Source: an uncultured Collinsella sp. (GTDB taxonomy: Bacteria; Actinomycetota; Coriobacteriia; Coriobacteriales; Coriobacteriaceae). Taken from it: a stretch of 64,000 nucleotides of DNA. The notes under the pieces were generated by a model. It was not told where the DNA came from. It searched no databases and saw only the letters and a list, made by a program, of their open reading frames with translations. Position numbers and translations under genes: made by a program. Positions 43,320 through 50,640 of the stretch are shown one piece after another. Each line of letters opens with the position of its first letter. Position 1 is the stretch's first letter. Where the stretch lies: NCBI GenBank assembly GCA_900541045.1, contig UQID01000002.1, positions 92,833 to 156,832 of the forward strand, in the 5' to 3' direction.

Positions 43320-43427
43320 CGACCACGCCAGCGCCCGTGCCCCCGCTCGGTCGCCAGCGCAATTGCCCTATCCGCCATCAACGTTTTACCCTAACGTCCC
43401 GAATCTTGGAGGTTCGAGAAACTCCCG

Positions 43428-44801
43428 ATGGACATAACCATCTCCCTTATCACCACCCTCGTTTTGACCCTCATCAACGGCTACTTCTCCATGTCCGAGA
43501 TGGCGCTCACCACGGCTAAGCGCGCCGTGTTGGAGCACGATGCCGAGGAAGGCGACAAGCGCGCCGAGCGCGCCATTAAGCTGGCCGCCGACTCCGACCA
43601 GCTGCTCGCCACCATCCAGGTCGCCATCACGCTCGTGGGCTTCGCCTCGTCCGCCGTCGCCTCGACGAGCCTGTCCGACCCGCTTGCCACGTGGCTCATG
43701 AGCTTTGGCATCGCGCCGCTTTCCGCCATCGCGCGCGGCCTGGCGCCGGTCATCATCACCGTCGCCGTCGCCTTCGTGTCCATCGTGGTTGGCGAGCTTG
43801 TGCCCAAGCGCATCGGCCTGGCTAATGCCGAAGGCGTATCCAAGCAGGTCGTGGGACCGCTCTCCGTGTTCCAAAAGATCGCCCGCCCGCTCGTGTGGCT
43901 GACCGGTGCCTGCTCCGACGGCCTGGCCCGCATCCTGCGCATCAAGAGCGCCGACGACCGCCAAAACGTCTCGGAGGAAGAGATCAAATACATGGTCTCG
44001 GAGCAGGACGATCTGCTCGACGAGGAAAAGCGCATGATCCACGAGATCTTCGACCTGGGAGACACCGTTGCCCGCGAGGTCATGGTGCCGCGCGTGGACA
44101 CCACCATGTGCGAGGACGACGAAACGGTCGCCGACGTGCTGTCCGCCATGCGCCAGACCGGCTTTAGCCGCATCCCCGTCTATCACGAGGATCCCGACAA
44201 CGTCGCCGGCATCGCGCACATCAAGGACCTGATCCAGCCTTCGCTCGACGGCAAGGGCGACCAGCCCATCGCCGACTTTTTGCGCGACGCCACCTTTGTG
44301 CCCGACACCAAGGACATCCTGCCGCTGCTGTCCGAGATGCAGACCTCGCACGACCAGATCGTAGTGGTCGTGGACGAGTACGGTGGCACGGCCGGCATCA
44401 TCACCATCGAGGACATCGTCGAGGAGATCGTGGGTGAGATCGAGGACGAGTTCGACCCCGACAACAAGTACCTCACGCGCCTTTCGCGCCGCGAGTGGCT
44501 CGTCGATGGGCGTTTTTCGTGCGATGACGCGATTGAGCTTGGTTGGCCGCTCGAGGAAAGCGATGATTATGAGACCATCGCCGGCTGGATTTTGGAGCTT
44601 TGCGACTCGGTGCCCGACATCGGAGAGGTGTTTGAGGTTGCGGGGTACAAGTTTAAGGTGCAGTCGATGCGTGGCCAGCGCATCTCGCTCATTCGCGTGA
44701 TCGCTCCGGCCGAAACCGATAAGAAGGATTCCGAGCCCTCGGCAGACGAGCCGACGGCGTCTGGTGCGGGCTCTGCGGACCCGCACGACGGCGACGAGTA
44801 G
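43428..44801 (+). CDS. CNNM/CorC (HlyC) family transporter-like protein
   Basis: A 457-residue protein: DUF21/CNNM membrane domain (~1-190, three to four helices, starting F-S-M-S-E-M-A-L-T-T-A-K), two CBS domains (~200-330, with V-M-V-P-R-V-D and Y-G-G-T-A-G-I-I-T-I-E-D) and a CorC_HlyC domain (~345-430). Family members such as CorC and MpfA affect Mg2+ or Co2+ extrusion; CBS domains bind Mg-ATP. The last ~25 residues are acidic and disordered. Starts 108 bases after the HlyIII gene with GGAGG upstream. The next gene follows 24 bases after its stop, so they may be co-transcribed. Confidence 0.9.
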   Translation: MDITISLITTLVLTLINGYFSMSEMALTTAKRAVLEHDAEEGDKRAERAIKLAADSDQLLATIQVAITLVGFASSAVASTSLSDPLATWLMSFGIAPLSAIARGLAPVIITVAVAFVSIVVGELVPKRIGLANAEGVSKQVVGPLSVFQKIARPLVWLTGACSDGLARILRIKSADDRQNVSEEEIKYMVSEQDDLLDEEKRMIHEIFDLGDTVAREVMVPRVDTTMCEDDETVADVLSAMRQTGFSRIPVYHEDPDNVAGIAHIKDLIQPSLDGKGDQPIADFLRDATFVPDTKDILPLLSEMQTSHDQIVVVVDEYGGTAGIITIEDIVEEIVGEIEDEFDPDNKYLTRLSRREWLVDGRFSCDDAIELGWPLEESDDYETIAGWILELCDSVPDIGEVFEVAGYKFKVQSMRGQRISLIRVIAPAETDKKDSEPSADEPTASGAGSADPHDGDE

Positions 44802-44825
44802 GGTAAGGAAGAGTAGGGGAGAGTT

Positions 44826-45707
44826 ATGGCAGGCCTGTTCAACATCCTTAAGGTCACCGTCAGCGAGGACAAGATCTGCGCGCACGTGCTGGTGAACCCC
44901 GGCATGCCGCTCATGACCTCGGAGGACATCGAGGCCACGGCGCGCGTGTATTACCTGGTGCCCGCGATTGCCAAGCACCTGTGCCTGGGCGATTCCGGTC
45001 GCGAATTCCAGGACTGCATGGGCCAGACCGAGCTTTGCCATCTGCTGGAGCACGTGACGGTCGAGCTCATGAACGAGACCGGTCTCGCTGGCAGCATTTC
45101 GTGCGGCCGCACTCGCGTGAGTGAGCACGATGAGCGTGTCTTTGAGGTCGAGCTTTCGTGTCCCGACGACGCGCTGGCCATCGGCGCGCTGTCTTCGGCG
45201 ACCTTTATGATGGATTGGGCCTATCTGCATGCCGATCAGCCCGCTCCCGACGTGGACGGTACGGTCGCGGGCCTGCGCAACCTGGTACTGGGCATGCGTG
45301 CCGAGGCCGAGGGCAAGGACCCGCACGAGGCCGTCGCCGCCGCGAACGCCGAGGGCGAGGCCGGGGACGCGACCGAGGGCGAGGCGCCTGCCGAGGCTGC
45401 CGTCGATCCTGTCGACGATGCCCCTGCCGAGGCTGCCGTCGATCCTGTCGACGATGCCCCTGCCGAGGAGACCGTCGAGGCCGAGCCCGCGGAGCCCCAG
45501 GGCGTCCCGAGCTTTGACGACGAGCCACAGGAGGTAATCGATACCGAGGGCGCGACCGCCGAAAGCCACGAGGCCCCCGCTGCCGTCTACGGTGGCGCGG
45601 CGACGGCTCCGGTTGCCCCCGCGCACGAGGGAGCGCTGCCGCTCGTTGACGGCGCCGGCGAGGACCCGGGCGCTACAGTGGCCATGCCTGCCATGCCACA
45701 GGAGTAG
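44826..45707 (+). CDS. Stand-alone cyanophycin-synthetase N-domain-like protein
   Basis: A 293-residue protein. Its first ~140 residues resemble the N-terminal domain of cyanophycin synthetase (CphA): C-H-L-L-E-H-V-T-V-E-L-M-N-E, then S-C-G-R-T-R and a strand pair F-E-V-E-L-S-C..A-L-A-I-G-A-L. Neither the ATP-grasp nor the Mur-ligase domain of CphA follows; instead residues ~155-293 are Ala/Glu/Pro-rich and disordered, with an exact 12-residue duplication. A short membrane helix is absent. GGGGAGAG precedes the ATG. Polymer synthesis cannot be its role alone. The N-domain match is by eye and moderate. Confidence 0.6.
   Translation: MAGLFNILKVTVSEDKICAHVLVNPGMPLMTSEDIEATARVYYLVPAIAKHLCLGDSGREFQDCMGQTELCHLLEHVTVELMNETGLAGSISCGRTRVSEHDERVFEVELSCPDDALAIGALSSATFMMDWAYLHADQPAPDVDGTVAGLRNLVLGMRAEAEGKDPHEAVAAANAEGEAGDATEGEAPAEAAVDPVDDAPAEAAVDPVDDAPAEETVEAEPAEPQGVPSFDDEPQEVIDTEGATAESHEAPAAVYGGAATAPVAPAHEGALPLVDGAGEDPGATVAMPAMPQE
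45387..45468. repeat. 36-bp tandem repeat inside the CphA-N-like gene
   Basis: The unit starting CCTGCCGAGGCTGCCGTC occurs exactly at 45387 and 45423, with a third partial copy from 45459. In-frame, it adds 12 residues per copy, so copy number could change by slippage without a frameshift. Confidence 0.88.
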
Positions 45708-45786
45708 GCTCACCCGCTTATTACCATCATGTACCTGCGCCTTTACCGTACGCAGATGAGTAAGACGGCAAGCGCTGTGCTGCGGG

Positions 45787-45792
45787 TATAAT
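45787..45792 (+). promoter_or_regulatory. Consensus TATAAT -10 box of the YtxH gene
   Basis: A perfect TATAAT, 51 bases before the start codon. The -35 region is not convincing. Confidence 0.55.
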
Positions 45793-45843
45793 GGACAGCA
45801 TTCAAACGGTGGGCGCCGAGGTGCCCGCAGGAGAGGAATGAAC

Positions 45844-46233
45844 ATGGGTAAGACTTTCAACTTTATCTCGGGTGCGCTCTTCGGTGCTGCCGCCGGCGCC
45901 ATCATCGGCGTCGCCCTGGCTCCGCGCTCGGGCGCCGAGACCCGCGCCATGGCTGCCGATATCGCCAACGACGCCTGGGATAACATGCGCGACACCTACG
46001 AGCACGGTGCCGAGGAGGCCCGCGCCGCGGTCAACGATTTTGGCCCGATGGTCGACGCCAAGACCGATGACCTGCGCGCCAAGGTCGACCTTGCCCGCGA
46101 GCGCATGGACCAGCTGCGCGAGCAACTCAACGACGCCATCTCGGGCGGTAACGTGACGCCCGCCGCCGATGTCGTGGTCGAGAACGCCGTCGAGGCCGAC
46201 GCTGAGGCCGCGGAGCCTTCGACCGAGGCATAA
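45844..46233 (+). CDS. YtxH-domain protein
   Basis: A 129-residue protein: one glycine/alanine-rich hydrophobic helix at the N-terminus (F-I-S-G-A-L-F-G-A-A-A-G-A-I-I-G-V-A-L-A-P-R-S-G-A-E-T-R, the YtxH signature) and an amphipathic helical tail with likely coiled coil, ending in an acidic Ala/Glu stretch. YtxH proteins are small envelope or stress proteins of unclear function. AGGAGAGGA (45829-45837) directly abuts the ATG at 45838 and is 6 bases from the in-frame ATG at 45844, so 45844 is the better start. Its TAA overlaps the next ATG by one base. Confidence 0.85.
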   Translation: MGKTFNFISGALFGAAAGAIIGVALAPRSGAETRAMAADIANDAWDNMRDTYEHGAEEARAAVNDFGPMVDAKTDDLRAKVDLARERMDQLREQLNDAISGGNVTPAADVVVENAVEADAEAAEPSTEA

Positions 46234-46988
46234 TGCGCGCCGGGGATTTTGTCGGCGCCAAGATCTATCGCAAGCCTACCGAGGATAAGCGCACCAAAAA
46301 GGACGGCGCGCCGCGCAGCCCTAAAAAGCTCGGCAAGATTCACTTTCCGGTCTTTACCCCGGGCGGTACGCGCGTGGTGGGCTTTATGGTGCGCCAGTCC
46401 GATATCGCGGGCATGATCGAGCGCCCCGACCGATTTGTGGCGCTCGATGCCATTGGCGTCTACGAGGGCGCCATCGCGGTTGACGACGTCAAGGGCACCT
46501 ACGATGCCGCTGCGGCCAAGCGCCTCGACATCAACCTGGACGATTGCATTATCTGGGTTGGCATGGACGTGCGCACGGAGTCGGGCGATGTCGTTGGCTA
46601 TTGCTCGGATGTGGAGTTCAAGCCGCGTTCGGGCATCGTGCAGACGTTCTACGTGACCGCCGGCACTGCCTCGAGTGTGCTGGTGGGCGACACGCAGATG
46701 CCGCCGACGATGCTGCGCGGCTATGCGGACGGCGCGATGATCGTTTCGGACGAGGTCAAGTCGCTCGGGTATTCGGGCGGCGCCGCCGCAAAGGCTGCCG
46801 AGGCAAGCGTCGTGGTGGGCGATAAGGTCAAGAAGGGCGCTAAGGTGCTCGATGACAAGGGTTCGGTTGCCGTGGACAAGGGCAGTCGCGCGCTGGGCAA
46901 GCAGCTCGGCAAGACGCGCGGTATGTTCAAGGCCTTTAAGGACGAATATCAAAAGGCGAGCGGGAGCTCGTCAAAAGCTAGCAAATAG
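46233..46988 (+). CDS. PRC-barrel domain protein
   Basis: A 251-residue basic protein. Two PRC-barrel-like parts can be seen: ~1-80 (G-A-K-I-Y-R-K..G-K-I-H-F-P-V-F-T-P-G-G-T-R-V-V-G-F) and ~95-150 (V-R-T-E-S-G-D-V-V-G-Y-C-S-D-V-E-F). The C-terminal ~75 residues are Ala/Lys-rich and helical. PRC barrels are small adaptor folds in photosynthetic reaction centres and RimM. Overlap with the YtxH gene indicates coupled expression. Function not assigned. Confidence 0.75.
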   Translation: MRAGDFVGAKIYRKPTEDKRTKKDGAPRSPKKLGKIHFPVFTPGGTRVVGFMVRQSDIAGMIERPDRFVALDAIGVYEGAIAVDDVKGTYDAAAAKRLDINLDDCIIWVGMDVRTESGDVVGYCSDVEFKPRSGIVQTFYVTAGTASSVLVGDTQMPPTMLRGYADGAMIVSDEVKSLGYSGGAAAKAAEASVVVGDKVKKGAKVLDDKGSVAVDKGSRALGKQLGKTRGMFKAFKDEYQKASGSSSKASK

Positions 46989-47009
46989 CGACGTACCAAT
47001 TGATGGGAG

Positions 47010-47045
47010 GCAAGCCGGAGACCTGTTGCTCCGGCTTGCTGCGTT
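47010..47045 (+). terminator. Terminator of the YtxH-PRC operon
   Basis: GCAAGCCGGAG (47010-47020) pairs with CTCCGGCTTGC (47029-47039), followed by TGCGTTT, a weak T tract. Confidence 0.7.
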
Positions 47046-47060
47046 TATGGGGGAGGGCAC

Positions 47061-48467
47061 ATGCGCCAAAACGGATCTAACTTAAACGGGCGCTCGGGTG
47101 CGCGTCCGACGGCGCGCCGCGACCTGGGGCAGCTGCCCAGCGGTCAGCGCAAGCGTCACCGTAAGCCCGGCGCGATGTATCTCAACCATAGCCGCGGCTT
47201 TAGCGACCGCAGCGCTCGCATCGGAAACAGCCGCACGCCCCGTCGTCCGTCTCGCCTGCCCTATGCGCTCATCGCCGTGGGCTGCGCACTCGTGCTGTTT
47301 ATCGCTGCCGTCGTGGGCTACGTCAACCGCAGCGTGGATGTCGTCCTCAACGGCCAGGAGACTGCGGTGCGCGTCGGATCTACGCTGCAAAATCTCATCG
47401 ACGACCAGGAGCTGACCGATACCTACGACGCCGGGGACTTGCTGGCCGTTGACGACAGCGTGCTTACTCGCCATGGCGGCGAAAAGCTGTCGGTAAAAGT
47501 GGACGGCAAGCGCATAAAACAGGGCAAGTGGAAAAGCCGCGAGCTTACGGGCGGCGAGAAGGTGACGGTCAAAGACGGCCGCGACACGTATGAGAAGCAT
47601 GAGGTCCAGGCGACGGTTATCGAGCCCAAGCTCAAGGTCGAGGGCACGGGTGCTATCGAGTACGTCAAGACGTGGGGCATCCAAGGTCGCTCCGAGGTGT
47701 GGGTCGGCGAGCAGTCGGGTAAGACGCAGGACCGCGGCGAGGTCGTGCCCGCCACCGATTGCGTGGTCGAGTGCGCGAGCGTGGCGCCCAAGGGCAACGA
47801 AAAGTACGTGGCGCTGACGTTTGATGAGGGCCCGAGCGGAGCGACCAAGCAGATCTTGCAGGTGCTCAAGGAAAAGGGCGTCACCGCGACGTTCTTCCTG
47901 TCGGGCGATGCGGCCGAGGCCTCGCCCGCCACGGCCAAGGCGATTGTCGATGCCGGCTGCGAGGTCGGCTCCAACAGTTACAGCGACGAATCGCTCAAGG
48001 GCAAGGATCGCGATGCGGTGCGCGAACAGGTTTCGAAGGGCACCGAGGCGATCAAGTCCGCGACCGGAACGTCGACGATGCTTTTGCGTGCTCCCTACGC
48101 AGCCTTTGACGAGCAAAACTGGATTGATGCGATGGACCTGGTGTCTGCCGTGGTCTCGTGGAATATCGATTCGGGCGACTGGCTGCTCAACGGTGCCGAC
48201 GAGCAGGTCTCGACGGTGCTCGATTCGGTGACGCCGGGCAACATTGTGTTGCTGACCGATAACGATGAATGCGCCGAGCAGACGCTCGAGGCGCTGCCGC
48301 AGATTATCGACGGGCTTATTGCCGACGGCTACAAAATCGTGACATTGAGCGATCTGGTCAAGACGGATACATCGCTGAGCAAAAAGCTCACCTCGCTGAC
48401 GAAGGCCGCCATGCCCAAAAACGCCGTGTTCCCCCAGCTCGCCGAAGATGACGACACCACAGACTAG
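47061..48467 (+). CDS. NodB-fold (polysaccharide deacetylase-like) protein lacking metal ligands
   Basis: A 468-residue protein with a basic cytoplasmic head (1-67), one membrane helix (~68-90), a G5/DUF348-like region (V-D-V-V-L-N-G-Q-E..R-V-G-S-T-L-Q, ~92-180) and a NodB homology domain (~245-440). The NodB motifs are changed: motif 1 is T-F-D255-E256-G-P instead of TFDDGP; motif 2, normally H-x3-H, is S-N305-S-Y-S-D309; motif 5 lacks its His (V-L-L-T-D). Motif 4 W-N-I-D-S-G-D-W and R-A-P-Y are kept. So the metal-dependent deacetylase centre is probably lost, and the protein may bind glycan or act structurally. ATG 47061 has GGGGGAGGG upstream. It ends in a palindromic repeat. Confidence 0.85.
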   Translation: MRQNGSNLNGRSGARPTARRDLGQLPSGQRKRHRKPGAMYLNHSRGFSDRSARIGNSRTPRRPSRLPYALIAVGCALVLFIAAVVGYVNRSVDVVLNGQETAVRVGSTLQNLIDDQELTDTYDAGDLLAVDDSVLTRHGGEKLSVKVDGKRIKQGKWKSRELTGGEKVTVKDGRDTYEKHEVQATVIEPKLKVEGTGAIEYVKTWGIQGRSEVWVGEQSGKTQDRGEVVPATDCVVECASVAPKGNEKYVALTFDEGPSGATKQILQVLKEKGVTATFFLSGDAAEASPATAKAIVDAGCEVGSNSYSDESLKGKDRDAVREQVSKGTEAIKSATGTSTMLLRAPYAAFDEQNWIDAMDLVSAVVSWNIDSGDWLLNGADEQVSTVLDSVTPGNIVLLTDNDECAEQTLEALPQIIDGLIADGYKIVTLSDLVKTDTSLSKKLTSLTKAAMPKNAVFPQLAEDDDTTD

Positions 48468-48492
48468 TCATGTAAGAACGTCCCCAATGACT
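48466..48492. repeat. R27 palindromic repeat, copy starting inside a stop codon
   Basis: AGTCAT..ATGACT with interior GTAAGAACGTCCCCA, same family as 36264-36292. It begins at the A of the TAG stop, the same position as the copy at 39774. Confidence 0.85.
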
Positions 48493-48567
48493 ATGTCACG
48501 GTTGCGTCAGCGTTTGGTATGCCTGTGATGTTTGGAGCATAAATTTGGCGCCACGGCGCGATGCTGA

Positions 48568-48787
48568 TGCTATAGTTACTGCGGATAACAAGGGTCAAGA
48601 GAAAGGTTGCAGGTGAAATCCAAACCTCGACCATACAGTCGATGACCCCATGCAGGTGCTTCTTGCGCATGTACGGGGTGTGAGCGCCGAGCGGCGTGCC
48701 GCCCGCGCATGCGTATACATATCTAAAAGTCCACGGACGGCGTGCCGGCATGGCCGCAGTTCGAAGGGATAATGATGGGGAGCACCA
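48568..48787 (+). promoter_or_regulatory. Promoter and ~205-nt structured leader of the MgtE_N/CBS gene
   Basis: An extended -10 (TGC-TATAGT, 48568-48576) predicts transcription from about 48583. The leader then shows several helices: GGGTC with GACCC around a TCGAC-CATACA-GTCGA hairpin (about 48592-48644), then CATGC with GCATG inside a CCCC / GGGG stem (~48643-48676). I could not match it to the M-box or another named riboswitch, but its place before a Mg-transport gene pair makes a metal-sensing RNA plausible. No gene lies in 48493-48787. Confidence 0.4.
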
Positions 48788-50632
48788 GTGAATTATCTGA
48801 GTGAGATGCTCAAATTGCCGGTCTTGGACGTCGATGGCGAAAAGCTCGGCGTTGTGAACGATTTTGGCATTGCTACCGGCGAAGTTTTTCCGCACGTAAC
48901 GTCGCTCGCGTTCCGCGGACCCGGCAAGACGCCGTTTATGATCAGCTGGCGCAAATGGGTCGACCGTATCGACGAGACGGGCGTACACCTTAAGTCGCCG
49001 GCCACCGAAATCCGTTTTTCGTACCTGCAGCCGACCGAACTTTTGCTCGCGCGCGACGTGCTCAACAAGCAGATTGTCGACACGCAGGGCATGAAGGTCG
49101 TGCGCGTCAACGACATCAAGTTTTCCATGTCGGGCGAAAATCAGCTGCGTCTGCTGGGTGCCGAAGTTGGCGCCCGTGGTCTGCTGCGCGCGATCAGCCC
49201 CGCCCTCGAGCATGTCGTCGAGAGCTTTATGAAGCACCTGGGCAAACCGCTCGGCGAGGACATCATCGCCTGGTCCTACATGGACCTGCTCGACCGTTCG
49301 ACTAAAAACATCCAGCTTTCGGTGTCGCACAAGACGCTTGGCGAGCTGCACCCTGCTGACATCGCCGACATTATCGAGCAGCTCGACCCGCGCCTGCGTG
49401 CGCAGGTGTTCGCGCAGCTCGACACCGCCCAGGCCGCCGAGGCCATCTCGGAGTTCGACGACGACGAGCTTATGACCGAGATGCTCGAGGGCCTGTCCGA
49501 TACGGACGCATCGTCGATGCTGGCCATGATGGACCCGGACGACGCCGCTGACCTGATCGACGAGCTCGATTACGAGAAGGCCGAGAAGCTTCTTCGCCTG
49601 ATGGGCGTTCAGGAGGAGAAGGCGATTCGTAACCTGCTGGGCTATGAGGACAACACTGCCGGTCGCATCATGACCTCGGAGTTTGTCTCCCTGCCCGCCA
49701 CGGCGACGGTCGGTGACGCCATCGAGGCGATCCGCAAACTCGATGAGGACTTCGAGAGTGTCTATTACGTCTATACCGAGGATCCGAGCGGCATGCTGAC
49801 GGGCGTGCTTTCGCTGCGCACGCTGATCGTGGCCGACCGCGACGCCACGCTGGGCCAGCTCGCCTATCGCGATCTGGTCTACGTGTCACCCGACGAGGAC
49901 CAGGAAGACGTGACGGACGAGATGACCAAGTACGACCTGGTTGCCATCCCTGTCTGCGACGAGAACCGTCATATCCTGGGCATCGTGACCTTCGACGACG
50001 CCATGGACGTTATTGCCGAGGAGCATCAGGAGGACCTGCAGATCGCCGGTGTCGGCTCGGGCGATAGCGCGTCCGACGACTCGACGAATGTGCTCAGCTG
50101 GTTCGTGCATCGTCAGTACTGGGTCGTCGTGTGGGGCATCGCCTCGTGCATTATGGCGACGGTGCTGGGGACGGCGCTGGGCTCCGCGCATCTGGTGGTG
50201 TTCCCCATGTGCGCCATGCCGCTCGTGCTGCTGGCGGCCTCGCGCATGGTGTCGTTCGTCAAGAACTACTTCCTCGAGTACGACGGTCACGACGACGAGC
50301 CCAAACCGTACCTGGGATTCTTCTTCCAGAGCACGGGTATGGGCCTGATCCTTTCGCTTGTTACTTACCTGTGCGCGCAGCTGGTGCGCACTGCCGCGTT
50401 CCTCGATGCCCCTATGTTTGAGGAGCAGCTCTTTACCGGCTGCTTTAACATCGCGGCCATCATCTGCCTGGTGGGCAACATGAGCGCCGTGATTTACCTG
50501 ATGGTGCTGTTCTGGCGCGATGAGCACGACCTCAATACGTCGGGTACCGCCATGAACGTCATCGCCGTCATGATCTCGTGTGTGGCGTACTGCATCGCCG
50601 CGGTGCTGCTCACCATGTCGGTCATGGGGTAG
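48788..50632 (+). CDS. PRC-barrel / MgtE_N / CBS membrane protein (Mg-transport associated)
   Basis: A 614-residue protein: PRC-barrel-like N-terminus (~1-140), MgtE_N superhelix (~175-290: L-H-P-A-D-I-A-D-I-I-E-Q-L-D, L-A-M-M-D-P-D-D-A-A-D-L-I-D-E-L), a CBS pair (~295-420: T-A-G-R-I-M-T-S-E-F, V-T-F-D-D-A-M-D-V) and about five membrane helices (~437-614). The cytoplasmic part is like MgtE, but the membrane part lacks the usual MgtE pore sequence, so it may be a sensor or partner rather than a channel. GTG start at 48788 with GGGGAG at 48777-48782; the nearby ATG is out of frame. The NRAMP-like transporter gene follows after 8 bases. Confidence 0.88.
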   Translation: MNYLSEMLKLPVLDVDGEKLGVVNDFGIATGEVFPHVTSLAFRGPGKTPFMISWRKWVDRIDETGVHLKSPATEIRFSYLQPTELLLARDVLNKQIVDTQGMKVVRVNDIKFSMSGENQLRLLGAEVGARGLLRAISPALEHVVESFMKHLGKPLGEDIIAWSYMDLLDRSTKNIQLSVSHKTLGELHPADIADIIEQLDPRLRAQVFAQLDTAQAAEAISEFDDDELMTEMLEGLSDTDASSMLAMMDPDDAADLIDELDYEKAEKLLRLMGVQEEKAIRNLLGYEDNTAGRIMTSEFVSLPATATVGDAIEAIRKLDEDFESVYYVYTEDPSGMLTGVLSLRTLIVADRDATLGQLAYRDLVYVSPDEDQEDVTDEMTKYDLVAIPVCDENRHILGIVTFDDAMDVIAEEHQEDLQIAGVGSGDSASDDSTNVLSWFVHRQYWVVVWGIASCIMATVLGTALGSAHLVVFPMCAMPLVLLAASRMVSFVKNYFLEYDGHDDEPKPYLGFFFQSTGMGLILSLVTYLCAQLVRTAAFLDAPMFEEQLFTGCFNIAAIICLVGNMSAVIYLMVLFWRDEHDLNTSGTAMNVIAVMISCVAYCIAAVLLTMSVMG

Positions 50633-50640
50633 GTGGTCGC

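Noticed and set aside
45387..45468. Assembly duplication
   Set aside because: The 36-bp tandem copies stay in frame within a low-complexity tail, which is a normal place for slippage repeats.
43386..45995. 869-residue minus-strand reading frame
   Set aside because: Spans the antisense of the CNNM and CphA-N genes, both well supported on the plus strand.
48583..48787. M-box (ykoK) riboswitch
   Set aside because: The leader is structured and in a fitting place, but I could not find the conserved M-box sequence blocks.
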